Numbered from the stretch's first letter, positions 18,359-27,111 are shown. The stretch is DNA of 50,261 bases from Rhizobium nepotum 39/7 (GCF_000949865.1 NZ_JWJH01000021.1:1-50261); one strand, 5' to 3'. Program-made: numbers and translations. Notes: generated by a model not told the origin, from the letters alone.

Positions 18359-18542
18359 GCATAGCCCTCCGGCGATCAACCGCAAGCTCACCATCTAACT
18401 TTGTCAACAGGCCCTAGCTCAATGTCGCTTGATCACTATCCCAGCAAAGTAAGGGCCAGCACCCACCCAAGGCCGAGCTGAGATTGATCAAGCAGCTTAA
18501 TCCGGAATACCGTTCCGACGTCACCGGGACTGGTCCGTCAAG

Positions 18543-18650
18543 CTAAAGCGCGTCGCGATCTTTCAGATTCGCTTCCCACGCTTTAGGTCTTTGATTTGAA
18601 ACATGTCTTTACCACAAACGCGCTGCACAGTTTTGCGCGACATGCTTTAG
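18543..18650. repeat. RIME1-like rhizobial intergenic palindromic element
   Basis: A 108-base element starting CTAAAGCGCGTCGCGATC and ending GCGACATGCTTTAG. It has two palindromic modules: CTAAAGCG/CGCTTTAG, and ACATGTC with GCGACATG. The length and the text (CAGATTCGC, CTTTAGGTCTTTG, GCTGCACA) match the Rhizobium-specific intergenic mosaic element RIME1 from memory. It lies downstream of the LacI gene end and right of the IS. Such elements are intergenic and may form mRNA stem-loops. Confidence 0.75.
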
Positions 18651-18745
18651 ATGTTCCTCGAAGAACCATTGCAAATCTTTGAGGAGACCTGCACCAGTCG
18701 GTCAACATCAGTTGTATGTGGGTGTATCTGGCATGATGCAGCAGG

Positions 18746-19891
18746 CTAGCGTGTCGGCTGGTTTGCGAGAGACAGGTGGGAATGTATGTGTCGCGGTGAG
18801 GATACCGATTTTCTGACGACGAGCGGGCACTCGACTTTCGTAATGGGATAACGGTTGCCCTGGGGCGTAAACGGCAACCCGAGCCGTTCGATCGCCCATT
18901 CTCCCATAGCCCGGTGCGGAAGCACCGATGTTGTGAGGGGGGGATGGAGATGGCTTGCGACCTCTTCGTCGTCATATCCAATCACCGACATGTCGCGCGG
19001 GATCGCAAGTCCGAATTCCTTGAGGGCCTCATAGCAACCGATCGCCATGCGATCGTTCTGGCAGAAAATCGCCGTCGGACGTTCCTTGAGCTGCAACAAC
19101 GTCTTGGTCGCATCATAGCCCGTGCTTGTCGACCAGTCACCTTCGACGACAAGCTCGGCATCGAAGGGAATATCCGCTGTGGCAAGCGCCCTGCGATAAC
19201 CAGTGAGACGATCCTGTGTGGCTTCCTGCCACGGTTCACCGGTGATCGTCGCAATGCGCCGATGCCCATGCGTGATGAGGTGAAGCGTGGCATTCTGACC
19301 GCCCGCGATTTCGCTCGGGACAACCGCTGGAAATCGATAATCCGCAGTATGGCAGTTCAAAAGAACAACCGGGATCTTGAGATCATAGAGATAAGCGGGT
19401 GCGACCAGTTCGCGGGTGAAAATCGCCATGTAGATGAGCGCCGATATGTCTGCCTTGATCAAAGCATCGATAGTGCGCGTTTCGGTCTCCATGTCCCCGG
19501 GCATCTGCGCAACCAGCAGGATGTTGCCAGTGTTGCGAGACGCAAGGCGCGCGCCCTCGATCGCCACGACGGCGTCATGCGTTGTCGCAAGTTGATCGAC
19601 CATAATGCCGATCGTGCCGGAGACCATCGGAGCAAGGGGGAGAGGGGTCGCGCATGGGGTCGGTAAACTGTATCCCAGTTTGCGCGCCGCTTCCGTGACG
19701 CGGTCGCGGGTTGCCTGAGGCAGCTTGCTTCCTGCCGTCTGACCGAGCACAAAGGAGACCGTCGTCTGTGAGACACCTGCCTCAAGGGCGACATCCGTCA
19801 TCGTGACGCGACCGTCATCGTGACTTTTTTTCCGGCGCCTTCGATCAGAGGCAAGACGGTTATGGGTGTTTGCGGGTGCCAATTTTTCCAT
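18746..19891 (-). CDS. LacI-family transcriptional regulator
   Basis: 381 residues. After a charged 28-residue leader comes the LacI helix-turn-helix (VTMTDVALEAGVSQTTVSFV) and hinge (TRDRVTEAARKLGYSLP), then a periplasmic-binding-protein-like sugar domain (GTIGIMVDQLATTHDA, TGEPWQEATQDRLTGYRRAL, IFCQNDRMAIGCYEALKEFG, VIGYDDEEVASHLHPPLTT). A shorter start near the RRRRKKSHDD stretch is possible. It is divergent from the ytfQ-like gene, with a strong palindrome between them, so it most likely represses the 20-26.5 kb operon until its sugar binds. Confidence 0.92.
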   Translation of the reverse strand: MEKLAPANTHNRLASDRRRRKKSHDDGRVTMTDVALEAGVSQTTVSFVLGQTAGSKLPQATRDRVTEAARKLGYSLPTPCATPLPLAPMVSGTIGIMVDQLATTHDAVVAIEGARLASRNTGNILLVAQMPGDMETETRTIDALIKADISALIYMAIFTRELVAPAYLYDLKIPVVLLNCHTADYRFPAVVPSEIAGGQNATLHLITHGHRRIATITGEPWQEATQDRLTGYRRALATADIPFDAELVVEGDWSTSTGYDATKTLLQLKERPTAIFCQNDRMAIGCYEALKEFGLAIPRDMSVIGYDDEEVASHLHPPLTTSVLPHRAMGEWAIERLGLPFTPQGNRYPITKVECPLVVRKSVSSPRHIHSHLSLANQPTR

Positions 19892-19973
19892 CCAAATGAT
19901 TCTGCGAGATACGCGCAGGAAGCGACTTTCATATTTGCTACCGGATCAGACCACAAATAAATTACAAATTCAA

Positions 19974-20003
19974 ATTACTAATCATTGACACACGATTAGT
20001 AAT
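19974..20003. promoter_or_regulatory. Probable LacI-family operator over a promoter
   Basis: A perfect 10-bp inverted repeat, ATTACTAATC (19974-19983) and GATTAGTAAT (19994-20003), with a 10-base spacer. The spacer contains TTGACA (19985-19990), an ideal -35 for the rightward operon, so repressor binding would block the promoter. The site lies 72 bases before the binding-protein start. A -10 is not obvious at 17 bases spacing. Confidence 0.65.
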
Positions 20004-20074
20004 AGCTCAACACTGCGACATCGGCTCATGCCGAGGCGCGAGCCCGCGCTGCTTTCTTGGAGGAGGACGCACTC

Positions 20075-21049
20075 ATGATTACCCGTCGCAATATTTTGAT
20101 CACTTCGGCATCCGCTACGGCACTTGCCCTCATCACCACGCTTGCCTTTGCTGCGACACCGCTCGCAAAGAAGGACACCTACAAGGTCGGCTTTGCGCAA
20201 ACAGAGTCCAACAATCCTTGGCGCATTGCCCAGACCGAGAGCATGAAAGCGGAGGCCGCCAAGCTCGGTTATCAGTTGGTCTATACCGACGCCGCCGGAT
20301 CTGCCGCAAAGCAAGTTGCCGACGTCAACTCTATGATCGCTCAGGGGGTCGACGTCATTTTCCTGGCTCCCCGGGAAGAGAAGCCGCTGATCCCGGCCGT
20401 GATGGCCGCCAAAAAGGCAGGGATCCCGGTTTTCCTTCTTGACCGCAACGTCGACCAGAAACTGGCGAAGGCCGGCGAAGACTACGTGACCTTCATTGGC
20501 TCGGACTTCGTTGAGGAGGGAAGGCGCGTCGCCGAGTGGCTGGCAAAGAACGCAAACGGAAAGTCGAAGATCATCGAACTCGAAGGCACGACCGGTTCGT
20601 CGCCAGCCAATGATCGTAAGAAGGGCTTCGACGAAGCGATCAAGGCAGCCGGTGGCTTCGAGATCGTGGCATCCCAGACTGGCGATTTCGCGCGTGACAA
20701 AGGTCGTCAGGTTGCCGAGTCCCTGCTGCAAGCACATCCCGATGCTGACGTGATCTATGCGCACAACGATGAAATGGCGATTGGTGCCATCTCCGCGATT
20801 GAAGCAGCAGGCAAGGTTCCGGGCAAGGACATTCTCGTGCTGTCTATTGATGGTGGAAAGGAAGCTGTGCAAGCCGTCGTTGATGGCACGATCGCTGCTG
20901 TCGTTGAATGCAATCCCCGCTTTGGACCGAAGGCTTTTGAGACAATGGCGCGCTACGCCAAGGGCGAAACTATCGAGCCTTGGGTGAAAAATGTCGACAA
21001 ATTCTACGACGGCACCAATGCCAAGGAAGAATTGGCCGGAGCATACTAA
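20075..21049 (+). CDS. YtfQ-like furanose-type sugar-binding protein
   Basis: 324-residue periplasmic binding protein. The ATG at 20075 is preceded by GGAGGAGGACG. The signal peptide begins ITRRNILITSASA and ends TLAFA. Mature landmarks are VGFAQTESNNPWRIAQTES, MIAQGVDVIFLAPREEKPL, VFLLDRNVD, ELEGTTGSSPANDRKKGF, SQTGDFARDKG, YAHNDEMAIGAI and LSIDGGKEAVQAV. These parallel E. coli YtfQ, which binds galactofuranose and arabinofuranose. First gene of a ytfQ-R-T-yjfF-like operon with two permeases. Substrate here unknown. Confidence 0.9.
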   Translation: MITRRNILITSASATALALITTLAFAATPLAKKDTYKVGFAQTESNNPWRIAQTESMKAEAAKLGYQLVYTDAAGSAAKQVADVNSMIAQGVDVIFLAPREEKPLIPAVMAAKKAGIPVFLLDRNVDQKLAKAGEDYVTFIGSDFVEEGRRVAEWLAKNANGKSKIIELEGTTGSSPANDRKKGFDEAIKAAGGFEIVASQTGDFARDKGRQVAESLLQAHPDADVIYAHNDEMAIGAISAIEAAGKVPGKDILVLSIDGGKEAVQAVVDGTIAAVVECNPRFGPKAFETMARYAKGETIEPWVKNVDKFYDGTNAKEELAGAY

Positions 21050-21101
21050 ATCCTCCCAAGGAGAAATGCAGGATCTCTTGTCCCGCATTTCGCTCTAGCC
21101 A

Positions 21102-21129
21102 CGGCCGGAAGGCTCCTACCTTCCGGCCG
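21102..21129 (+). terminator. Intercistronic stem-loop after the binding-protein gene
   Basis: A perfect 11-bp stem, CGGCCGGAAGG (21102-21112) and CCTTCCGGCCG (21119-21129), with a 6-base loop, between binding-protein and ATPase genes. A weaker stem GAAATGC/GCATTTC (21063-21091) precedes it. Such stems commonly protect the binding-protein mRNA or attenuate read-through so that more binding protein than ATPase is made. Confidence 0.6.
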
Positions 21130-21157
21130 AACTTTAACTCTTTGGACGGAGGGATTG

Positions 21158-22657
21158 ATGAGCATTTTGCTGTCAATGCAGGACATTACCAAATCCTTCG
21201 GCGGCATAGCCGCCCTTCAGGGCGTCTCGCTGGAGATTCGCGAAGGCGAGATCATGGCGCTGGTTGGTCAAAACGGCGCCGGCAAGTCGACTCTTATCAA
21301 AATCCTCACTGGCGCCTATCAGCGTGACGGGGGTGCGATCCGCTTCGACGGCCGTGAAGTATCATTTTCGTCGCCAGCCGAAAGCCAACAGGGCGGGATC
21401 GCGACCATCTACCAGGAAATCAACCTGGCACCGCAGCGCTCGGTCGCCGAAAACATCTTTCTGTGCCGCGAACCCCGCAAATTGGGCTTCCTGGACCGCA
21501 AGGCGATGCGCGATGGCGCCCGCAAGGTGCTCCGACAATTCAAGCTCGACATCGATGTCGATATGCCGGTATCGCGCTTCAGCGCTGCCACCCGCCAGAT
21601 GGTGGCGATCGCACGCGCCGTAATGCAGGACGCCAAGCTGCTGATCATGGACGAGCCGACCTCCTCACTCGATGAGCGCGAAGTGGCGGTGTTGTTCGAC
21701 ACCATTCGCACGCTTCAGAAAAACGGTCTGGCGGTGCTGTTCATAGGACACCGGCTTGACGAGCTTTATGCGCTGTGTGAGCGCGTCACGATCATGCGCG
21801 ACGGGAGGACGGTCGCGGCCGGGCCGCTCGCCGGCCTGTCGAAGATGGACCTGGTGCAGAATATGCTCGGGCGCGAACTTGCAGCCTTCGAGGCGCTCGG
21901 CGGGGATATGCGGGCGACCGGCGAAAAGCCAGTGCGGTTGCAACTGGACAATGTCGGCTCCGGCGTTCGTGTGCGCGATGTGAGCCTGTCGTTGCGCGAA
22001 GGCGAGATCACCGGGCTGGCGGGCTTGCTGGGTTCCGGCCGCAGCGAAACGGCGCGTATCGTGTTCGGTGTTGACGAATTGGAGCGCGGTAAGATCAGCT
22101 TCGGTGGGCAGTCGAGACGCTATCTCGAGCCATCTGCGGCGATTGCCGACGGTATCGGCCTTGTCTCCGAAGACCGCAAGGTCGATGGCATCGTGCCGGA
22201 CATGAGCATTCGTGACAACATGACGCTCGCGCTGTTGCCAAAACTCAAGAAGAACGGGGTTGTCGACCGCGCCCTTCAGGACGAGATCGTTGTCCGCTTC
22301 ATAAAGGCTCTTGGCATCAAATGCGCCTCGCCGGATCAGGCGATCAAGGAACTTTCCGGCGGCAACCAGCAGAAAGTCTTGCTTGCCCGATGGCTCTGCA
22401 CCGATCCGCGCGTGCTGATTATCGATGAACCAACACGCGGCATCGATATTGGCGCCAAATCCGAAATTCTCAAACTGCTGCGCAACCTCGCCGACGAAGG
22501 CCTCAGCGTGCTGATGATCTCTTCCGAACTTGAAGAACTGCTGGCGGCTGCCGACCGTGTCACGGTGCTCAGCGACGGTGTCTCGGTGGCGGATCTGCCG
22601 CGGCAGGATCTGTCGGAGGCGAACCTGCTCGCTGCCATGGCCCATCAGGTGAATTGA
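21158..22657 (+). CDS. YtfR-like sugar ABC transporter ATP-binding protein
   Basis: 499-residue double ATPase. Domain 1: GQNGAGKSTLIKIL, FSAATRQMVAIARAV and LLIMDEPTSSLDERE. Domain 2: GLLGSGRSET, ELSGGNQQKVLLARWL and VLIIDEPTRGIDIG. The ATG follows GGAGGGATTG. It energises the furanose-type importer with the two permeases that follow directly. It differs from the importer A and B ATPases in having a standard Walker A region, so it is a separate lineage. Confidence 0.92.
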   Translation: MSILLSMQDITKSFGGIAALQGVSLEIREGEIMALVGQNGAGKSTLIKILTGAYQRDGGAIRFDGREVSFSSPAESQQGGIATIYQEINLAPQRSVAENIFLCREPRKLGFLDRKAMRDGARKVLRQFKLDIDVDMPVSRFSAATRQMVAIARAVMQDAKLLIMDEPTSSLDEREVAVLFDTIRTLQKNGLAVLFIGHRLDELYALCERVTIMRDGRTVAAGPLAGLSKMDLVQNMLGRELAAFEALGGDMRATGEKPVRLQLDNVGSGVRVRDVSLSLREGEITGLAGLLGSGRSETARIVFGVDELERGKISFGGQSRRYLEPSAAIADGIGLVSEDRKVDGIVPDMSIRDNMTLALLPKLKKNGVVDRALQDEIVVRFIKALGIKCASPDQAIKELSGGNQQKVLLARWLCTDPRVLIIDEPTRGIDIGAKSEILKLLRNLADEGLSVLMISSELEELLAAADRVTVLSDGVSVADLPRQDLSEANLLAAMAHQVN

Positions 22658-22658
22658 C

Positions 22659-23654
22659 ATGACCGTTATCGATAGTTCCCCCAAGCGGGTTGGCCGGGGC
22701 TCGCCCCTGCTGCTGATCAGCCGCTACGGCACGTTCGCCGCATTTATCATGCTGCTCCTCTTCAACATGGCGGTGACGCCACATTTCCTGTCCTGGCAGA
22801 CCTTCAACGTCAACCTGACGCAGGTGGCCACCATCGTCATCGTTGCGACCGGAATGACTCTCGTGATTTCGACTGGGGGCATAGACCTCTCGGTCGGTTC
22901 TCTCATGGCGATTTCAGGCGCACTCGCGCCAATGATCTTCATGGGAAAGTTGCTTCCCATCGAAAATACAGCACTTGCTGTGGCACTCGCTTTCGTCATT
23001 CCGGTTGCCGTAGCGGCCTTGCTCGGTGCTTTCAACGGCGTGCTCGTGACGCGGTTTTCGATCCAGCCGATCGTGGCGACACTCGTCCTGTTTATCGCTG
23101 GTCGCGGCATCGCACAGGTGATGACCAACGGCAATCTGCAGGTGTTCAAGACCCCGTCCTTCCAGTTCATCGCGATGGGAAATCTCTTCGGCATCCCGGC
23201 ACAAGTCGTGCTGATGGTCATCATTGCAGCGCTTGCCTACGCTTTGATCCGCTACACAGTGCTCGGCACCCAGATTCTGGCTGTTGGCGGTAACGAAAAA
23301 GCCGCGCGCCTGACTGGTATCCCGGTCAAGCGCATCAAGATTTTCGTTTACATGATCAGCGGTGCACTGGCCGGCCTGGCCGGCCTGGTCGTCATCGCCA
23401 GGAACTCGGCCAGTGATGCCAATGTTGTCGGGCTCGGCATGGAACTCGACGCTATCGCGGCCGTCGCAGTCGGTGGATCGCTGCTCACCGGCGGTCGCGC
23501 CAATATCGTCGGCACGCTGATCGGTGCGCTCGTCATCCAGCTGGTGCGTTACACGCTGCTGGCCAATGGTGTCCCGGATGCCGCGGCCCTCATCGTCAAG
23601 GCCGGCCTTATCATCCTCGCCGTCTTTATCCAGCAACGCGCCGACAAGGTCTGA
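22659..23654 (+). CDS. YtfT-like sugar ABC transporter permease
   Basis: 331-residue RbsC-type permease beginning one base after the ATPase stop. Seen: VISTGGIDLSVGSLMAISGA, LGTQILAVGGNEKAARLTG and AVAVGGSLLTGG. It likely forms a heterodimeric channel with the next permease, as YtfT does with YjfF, in contrast to the homodimeric arrangement of most CUT2 systems. Confidence 0.9.
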   Translation: MTVIDSSPKRVGRGSPLLLISRYGTFAAFIMLLLFNMAVTPHFLSWQTFNVNLTQVATIVIVATGMTLVISTGGIDLSVGSLMAISGALAPMIFMGKLLPIENTALAVALAFVIPVAVAALLGAFNGVLVTRFSIQPIVATLVLFIAGRGIAQVMTNGNLQVFKTPSFQFIAMGNLFGIPAQVVLMVIIAALAYALIRYTVLGTQILAVGGNEKAARLTGIPVKRIKIFVYMISGALAGLAGLVVIARNSASDANVVGLGMELDAIAAVAVGGSLLTGGRANIVGTLIGALVIQLVRYTLLANGVPDAAALIVKAGLIILAVFIQQRADKV

Positions 23655-23663
23655 GGAGCCGAT

Positions 23664-24638
23664 ATGCTGACTTTGATAAAACCCAAATCCTCCGGCGATC
23701 TCGCCCGCATGGGTGTTCTTCTCGCCTTGGCGGCCCTGATCCTCTTCGGTGCGCTGCGCTACGACAACTTCCTGTCGCCGTTCAACATATTGAGCTTCCT
23801 GCGCTACAACTCGATGTTCACGCTGATCGCGCTCGGCATGGCTTTCGTCATCATCACAGGCGGCATCGATCTCTCGGTCGGGGGCGTTGCGGCGTGCTCG
23901 AGCGTGATCGCCGCGATGCTGTCCGCCCACTCCTGGTGGGCCGGGCTTGCAGGCGGTGTCGGCGCGGGCGTCGTCGCCGGCCTGATCAACGGCCTTGTCG
24001 TGACGAAGATGCGCATTCAGCCCTTTATCGCCACGCTCGCCATGATGCTGGCCTCTTACGGCACGGCGCTTTTGCTTGCCGACAACCAGTCCGTTTCGGT
24101 CTCCTACGATACCGGCTTTACGGTCATCGGTCAGGACGATTTCCTTGGATTTCCGATTGCTGCCTGGATCGCCATCGCTGCCTATATTGCCGGATGGCTG
24201 GTACTGGAGCAGCTTCCCTCGGGTCGTCACGTTCTAGCAATCGGCGACGGTGAGGCAACGGCGGGGCTTTTAGGCCTGAAGGTCGACCGAACCCTGACCA
24301 TCGTCTATCTGGCCTCCGGCGCGCTTGCGGGGCTCGCCGGTGTTATCCTCGCTTCACAGTTCGGCGCCGGCCAACCGACCGAAGGTGTCGGCTGGGAGCT
24401 GTTCGCCATCGCGTCGGTGGTCGTTGGAGGCACTTTGCTGACAGGTGGTGCTGGTTCAGTCGGTGCGACGCTCGCTGGCGCGTTGCTGCTGGCGTTAGTC
24501 TTCAACATTCTCAATTTCGAAAACGGTCTGGGATGGATTTCCCTGTCAGCCTACTGGCAGTCGGTCATTCGCGGCGGCTTCCTGCTGGTGGTTGTCATCC
24601 TGCAGGCCAAGCTCGACAGCAATAGAAGAACGGATTGA
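23664..24638 (+). CDS. YjfF-like sugar ABC transporter permease
   Basis: 324-residue RbsC-type permease 9 bases after the previous gene. Seen: VIITGGIDLSVGGVAACSSV, KMRIQPFIATLAMM and ASVVVGGTLLTGGAGSV. Second membrane subunit of the same importer. A long antisense frame across both permease genes has the skewed composition of a shadow and is not a gene. Confidence 0.9.
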   Translation: MLTLIKPKSSGDLARMGVLLALAALILFGALRYDNFLSPFNILSFLRYNSMFTLIALGMAFVIITGGIDLSVGGVAACSSVIAAMLSAHSWWAGLAGGVGAGVVAGLINGLVVTKMRIQPFIATLAMMLASYGTALLLADNQSVSVSYDTGFTVIGQDDFLGFPIAAWIAIAAYIAGWLVLEQLPSGRHVLAIGDGEATAGLLGLKVDRTLTIVYLASGALAGLAGVILASQFGAGQPTEGVGWELFAIASVVVGGTLLTGGAGSVGATLAGALLLALVFNILNFENGLGWISLSAYWQSVIRGGFLLVVVILQAKLDSNRRTD

Positions 24639-24642
24639 AATT

Positions 24643-25377
24643 ATGACTTCACAGGACTTTTCCGGAAAATCGGTACTGGTGACGGGGGCGGGCAAGGGCA
24701 TTGGCCGCGCGGTTGCGATCATGCTCGCCAGCCGCGGCGCAAAAGTGGTGGCCCTCAGCCGCTCCGAAGCCGATCTGAAATCACTGGAAGCCGAGATCGG
24801 CAGCCGCTCCATAGCTGTCGATCTGTCGGATGCCGCCGCCACGCGAAAAGCAGCGATCGCGGCCATGCCGGTCGACTACCTCGTCAACTGCGCCGGAACG
24901 ACGACGCTCGATTCCTTCGTTGACGTCAGCGCCGAGGATTTTGACCACCTGATGGCTGTTAATACGCGCGCTCCCATGATCGTCTCACAAGAATACGCGC
25001 GCTCCCGCATCGGCATGAATGCCGCAGGGTCGATCGTCAACGTTTCGAGCGCTTCGGCTACGACTGGTTTTGCCGACCATGCCGCCTATTGCGCCTCGAA
25101 AGGCGCGCTTGATGCCATGAGCCGGGTGATGGCCAACGAACTTGGCCGCAAGGGCATCCGCGTCAACTGCGTCAACCCTACCATCACGCTGACCGACATG
25201 GCGAGAAAGGCATGGAGTGATCCAGAGAAGGCCGCACCTATGATGTCGCGTATGCCGCTCGGACGGTTCATCGAGACAGGTGAAGTTGCCGAAGTGGTGC
25301 TCTTCCTTCTGTCCGAAAGGGCGGCGATGGTGAACGGTGTCTCCATGCCAGTCGATTCCGGCTTTGCGATCAACTAG
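24643..25377 (+). CDS. DCXR-like L-xylulose/carbonyl reductase (SDR)
   Basis: 244-residue SDR starting 4 bases after the permease stop. It has the same length as human dicarbonyl/L-xylulose reductase, with catalytic Ser136, Tyr149 and Lys153 at the same numbers. Seen: [67 protein letters not shown] and [11 protein letters not shown]. It would interconvert a ketose and a polyol with NAD(P)H, for example L-xylulose and xylitol or L-sorbose and sorbitol. Paired with the zinc polyol dehydrogenase downstream, it could invert a ketose through a symmetric or shared polyol. Confidence 0.85.
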   Translation: MTSQDFSGKSVLVTGAGKGIGRAVAIMLASRGAKVVALSRSEADLKSLEAEIGSRSIAVDLSDAAATRKAAIAAMPVDYLVNCAGTTTLDSFVDVSAEDFDHLMAVNTRAPMIVSQEYARSRIGMNAAGSIVNVSSASATTGFADHAAYCASKGALDAMSRVMANELGRKGIRVNCVNPTITLTDMARKAWSDPEKAAPMMSRMPLGRFIETGEVAEVVLFLLSERAAMVNGVSMPVDSGFAIN

Positions 25378-25424
25378 GGCTGAATGAATTCCAGTCGCCC
25401 AAGGCGACCTGCAACAATGGACTG

Positions 25425-26477
25425 ATGAATATGGCACTGCAACGCGCACTGGTGCTCGAACGCCAGCATGAATTGACCATCCGTGACATCGACCTGCCGG
25501 CAGACACCGGCCCGGGGCAGGTGAAGATCAGGATCCACACCGTTGGCGTTTGTGGATCCGACGTCCACTACTACACTCACGGCAAGATCGGACCCTTCGT
25601 GGTCAACAAGCCGATGGTGCTCGGTCACGAGGCGGCCGGCACGGTGATCGAGGTGGGAGAAGGCGTAACGCATCTGAAAGTTGGCGACCGCGTCTGCATG
25701 GAGCCCGGCATTCCGGATCCCAACTCCCGGGCGAGCCGGCTTGGCCTCTACAATATCGATCCAGCCGTCACCTTCTGGGCGACGCCGCCGATCCATGGCG
25801 TGCTAACGCCGGAGGTCGTGCATCCGGCCAACTATACCTTCAAACTGCCCGACAATGTCAGCTTTGCCGAAGGCGCGATGGTAGAACCCTTTGCGGTCGG
25901 CATGCAGGCTGCGGCCAAAGCAAAGATCGCGCCGGGCGATACGGCCGTTGTGTTGGGTGCCGGGCCAATTGGCACCATGGTAGCGATCGCTGCCCTCGCC
26001 GGCGGCTGCGCGCGCGCGATCGTCGCGGACCTCGCCCAGCCGAAACTCAATATTGCCGCGCAGTACCAGGGTGTGATCCCGGTTAATATTCGCGAGCAGG
26101 ATCTCGCTGAAGAAGTCTCCCGGCTGACCGACAGCTGGGGTGCCGATGTGATCTTCGAATGCTCCGGTGCCTCAAAAGCCTGGGAAACGATCATGGGACT
26201 GGCATGTCCGGGCGGCGTGATCGTCGCCGTCGGCCTTCCCGTCAATCCGGTTGGCTTCGACGTCTCGACCGCCTCGACCAAGGAAATTCGCATTGAGACG
26301 GTGTTTCGCTATGCGCATCAATACGATCGCTCCATCGCTCTGCTTGGTTCAGGGCGCGTGGATCTGAAGCCGCTAATTTCCGAGACATTTGCATTCGAAG
26401 ATTCGATCAAGGCGTACGATCGTGCCGTCGAGGCGCGCCCGACCGACGTCAAGTTGCAGATCTGCTTCGAAGGGTAA
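25425..26477 (+). CDS. Zinc-dependent polyol dehydrogenase (xylitol/sorbitol type)
   Basis: 350-residue medium-chain dehydrogenase. Catalytic zinc ligands: Cys43 in [11 protein letters not shown], His68-Glu69 in VLGHEAAG, and Glu in VEPFAVGMQ. Nucleotide-binding loop [17 protein letters not shown]. The structural-zinc segment, normally with four cysteines after EPGIP, reads [20 protein letters not shown], so that zinc site is lost. It likely oxidises xylitol to D-xylulose or sorbitol to D-fructose. Last complete gene of the operon; a fructokinase start follows 5 bases later, which favours a fructose end product. Confidence 0.88.
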   Translation: MNMALQRALVLERQHELTIRDIDLPADTGPGQVKIRIHTVGVCGSDVHYYTHGKIGPFVVNKPMVLGHEAAGTVIEVGEGVTHLKVGDRVCMEPGIPDPNSRASRLGLYNIDPAVTFWATPPIHGVLTPEVVHPANYTFKLPDNVSFAEGAMVEPFAVGMQAAAKAKIAPGDTAVVLGAGPIGTMVAIAALAGGCARAIVADLAQPKLNIAAQYQGVIPVNIREQDLAEEVSRLTDSWGADVIFECSGASKAWETIMGLACPGGVIVAVGLPVNPVGFDVSTASTKEIRIETVFRYAHQYDRSIALLGSGRVDLKPLISETFAFEDSIKAYDRAVEARPTDVKLQICFEG

Positions 26478-26482
26478 GAGCC

Positions 26483-26527
26483 ATGATCATTTGCTGCGGC
26501 GAAGCGCTGATCGACATGCTGCCGCAG
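26483..26527 (+). pseudogene. 5' fragment of a PfkB fructokinase, cut by an IS remnant
   Basis: An ATG 5 bases after the dehydrogenase stop encodes MIICCGEALIDMLPQ, the typical start of bacterial fructokinases. The reading then passes into IS3-family transposase sequence, and no further kinase motif (GG.A.N., GAGD) is found anywhere downstream in the window. About 95% of the gene is missing. The operon's own kinase is therefore lost and a kinase elsewhere would be needed. Confidence 0.8.
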
Positions 26528-26750
26528 CGCCATTGCGGAATGGGCCGACGACTACAACAATTTTGGGCCCCACTCATCGCTCGGATACCAGACCCCGGCG
26601 GAATATGCCAGGATCATCGCCGCAACCGGCTCCAACGCTACGAAATGTGGAAGCTTCGCGTTTCCGCCGGTTGCTCCCATCGCACCATTTAGCATATCAA
26701 AAACCGCCGAGGCTCTAATTGCAGCCGGATGAAACGTCAGTGGCAGGTCA
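26528..26750 (+). mobile_element. 3' remnant of an IS3-family element
   Basis: In the frame starting at 26529 the sequence encodes AIAEWADDYNNFGPHSSLGY, then QTPAEYARI and FAFPPVAP, ending at a TGA near 26731. This is the C-terminal end of an IS3-family OrfB, with the final DDE-region Glu in AEWADDYN. The terminal bases ...GGCAGGTCA at 26750 (TGACCTGCC read inward) look like an IS3-group inverted repeat. Only the last ~70 codons remain, with no matching left end. It marks the boundary between the sugar operon and the cio/mandelate block. Confidence 0.8.
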
Positions 26751-27111
26751 ATGGAAACGGGAGGGCAACCATTCGCAAGTTGGTGTCGAATATCGTAAAT
26801 ACCGCCCCTCCTTGGCATCTCAGAACATAACGTTGTATGGTCACCATTCAGATAATATATTTATGGCGCAGATAAACATCGCAAGCGGCGCAGCGGTTAA
26901 GCTCTGCCACTTTATAAGATTACCTTGACGTGAGAAGGCATTGACGATCCCCTACAGAGCGATCAAAAGTATAAACCCACGCGTGTTTTTGCCAACAGAT
27001 TGCGTCACAGTGACACGCGCGCCAAATGACCGCGCGATAATTGAGCGCAGCGCGCCCGCTTAGCCTTTCTATTACACAACGGAATATTATCACTCATTGA
27101 CGGAGGTTAAA
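26751..27111 (+). promoter_or_regulatory. Non-coding region upstream of cioA
   Basis: About 360 bases with no gene. It includes the palindrome GTCAC-A-GTGAC (27004-27014) about 100 bases before cioA, which could bind a regulator. TTGACG occurs at about 26933 and 26941-26951 but no clear -10 was matched. No FNR/ANR box (TTGAT-N4-ATCAA) was seen. The promoter and any redox or cyanide control of cioAB would lie here. Confidence 0.4.

Larger units (their letters stand above)
17173..18413 (+). mobile_element. IS5-family (IS427-like) insertion sequence with extra DNA
   Basis: A 1241-bp element bounded by imperfect inverted repeats: left GCCCCGTTGACAAAGT, right (read inward) GGCCTGTTGACAAAGT. Both ends abut CTAG (17169-17172 and 18414-18417), consistent with target duplication at CTAG. 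It carries a two-frame transposase (17242-18080) and then about 320 bases without a clear gene before the right repeat, making it longer than a typical IS427-group element. The transposase has a nonsense codon, so the copy is probably immobile unless helped in trans. Confidence 0.85.

Noticed and set aside
22914..24230. 438-codon minus-strand frame
   Set aside because: Spans two adjacent permease genes on the other strand, including their boundary; Asp/His/Arg/Gln-rich composition and no motifs.
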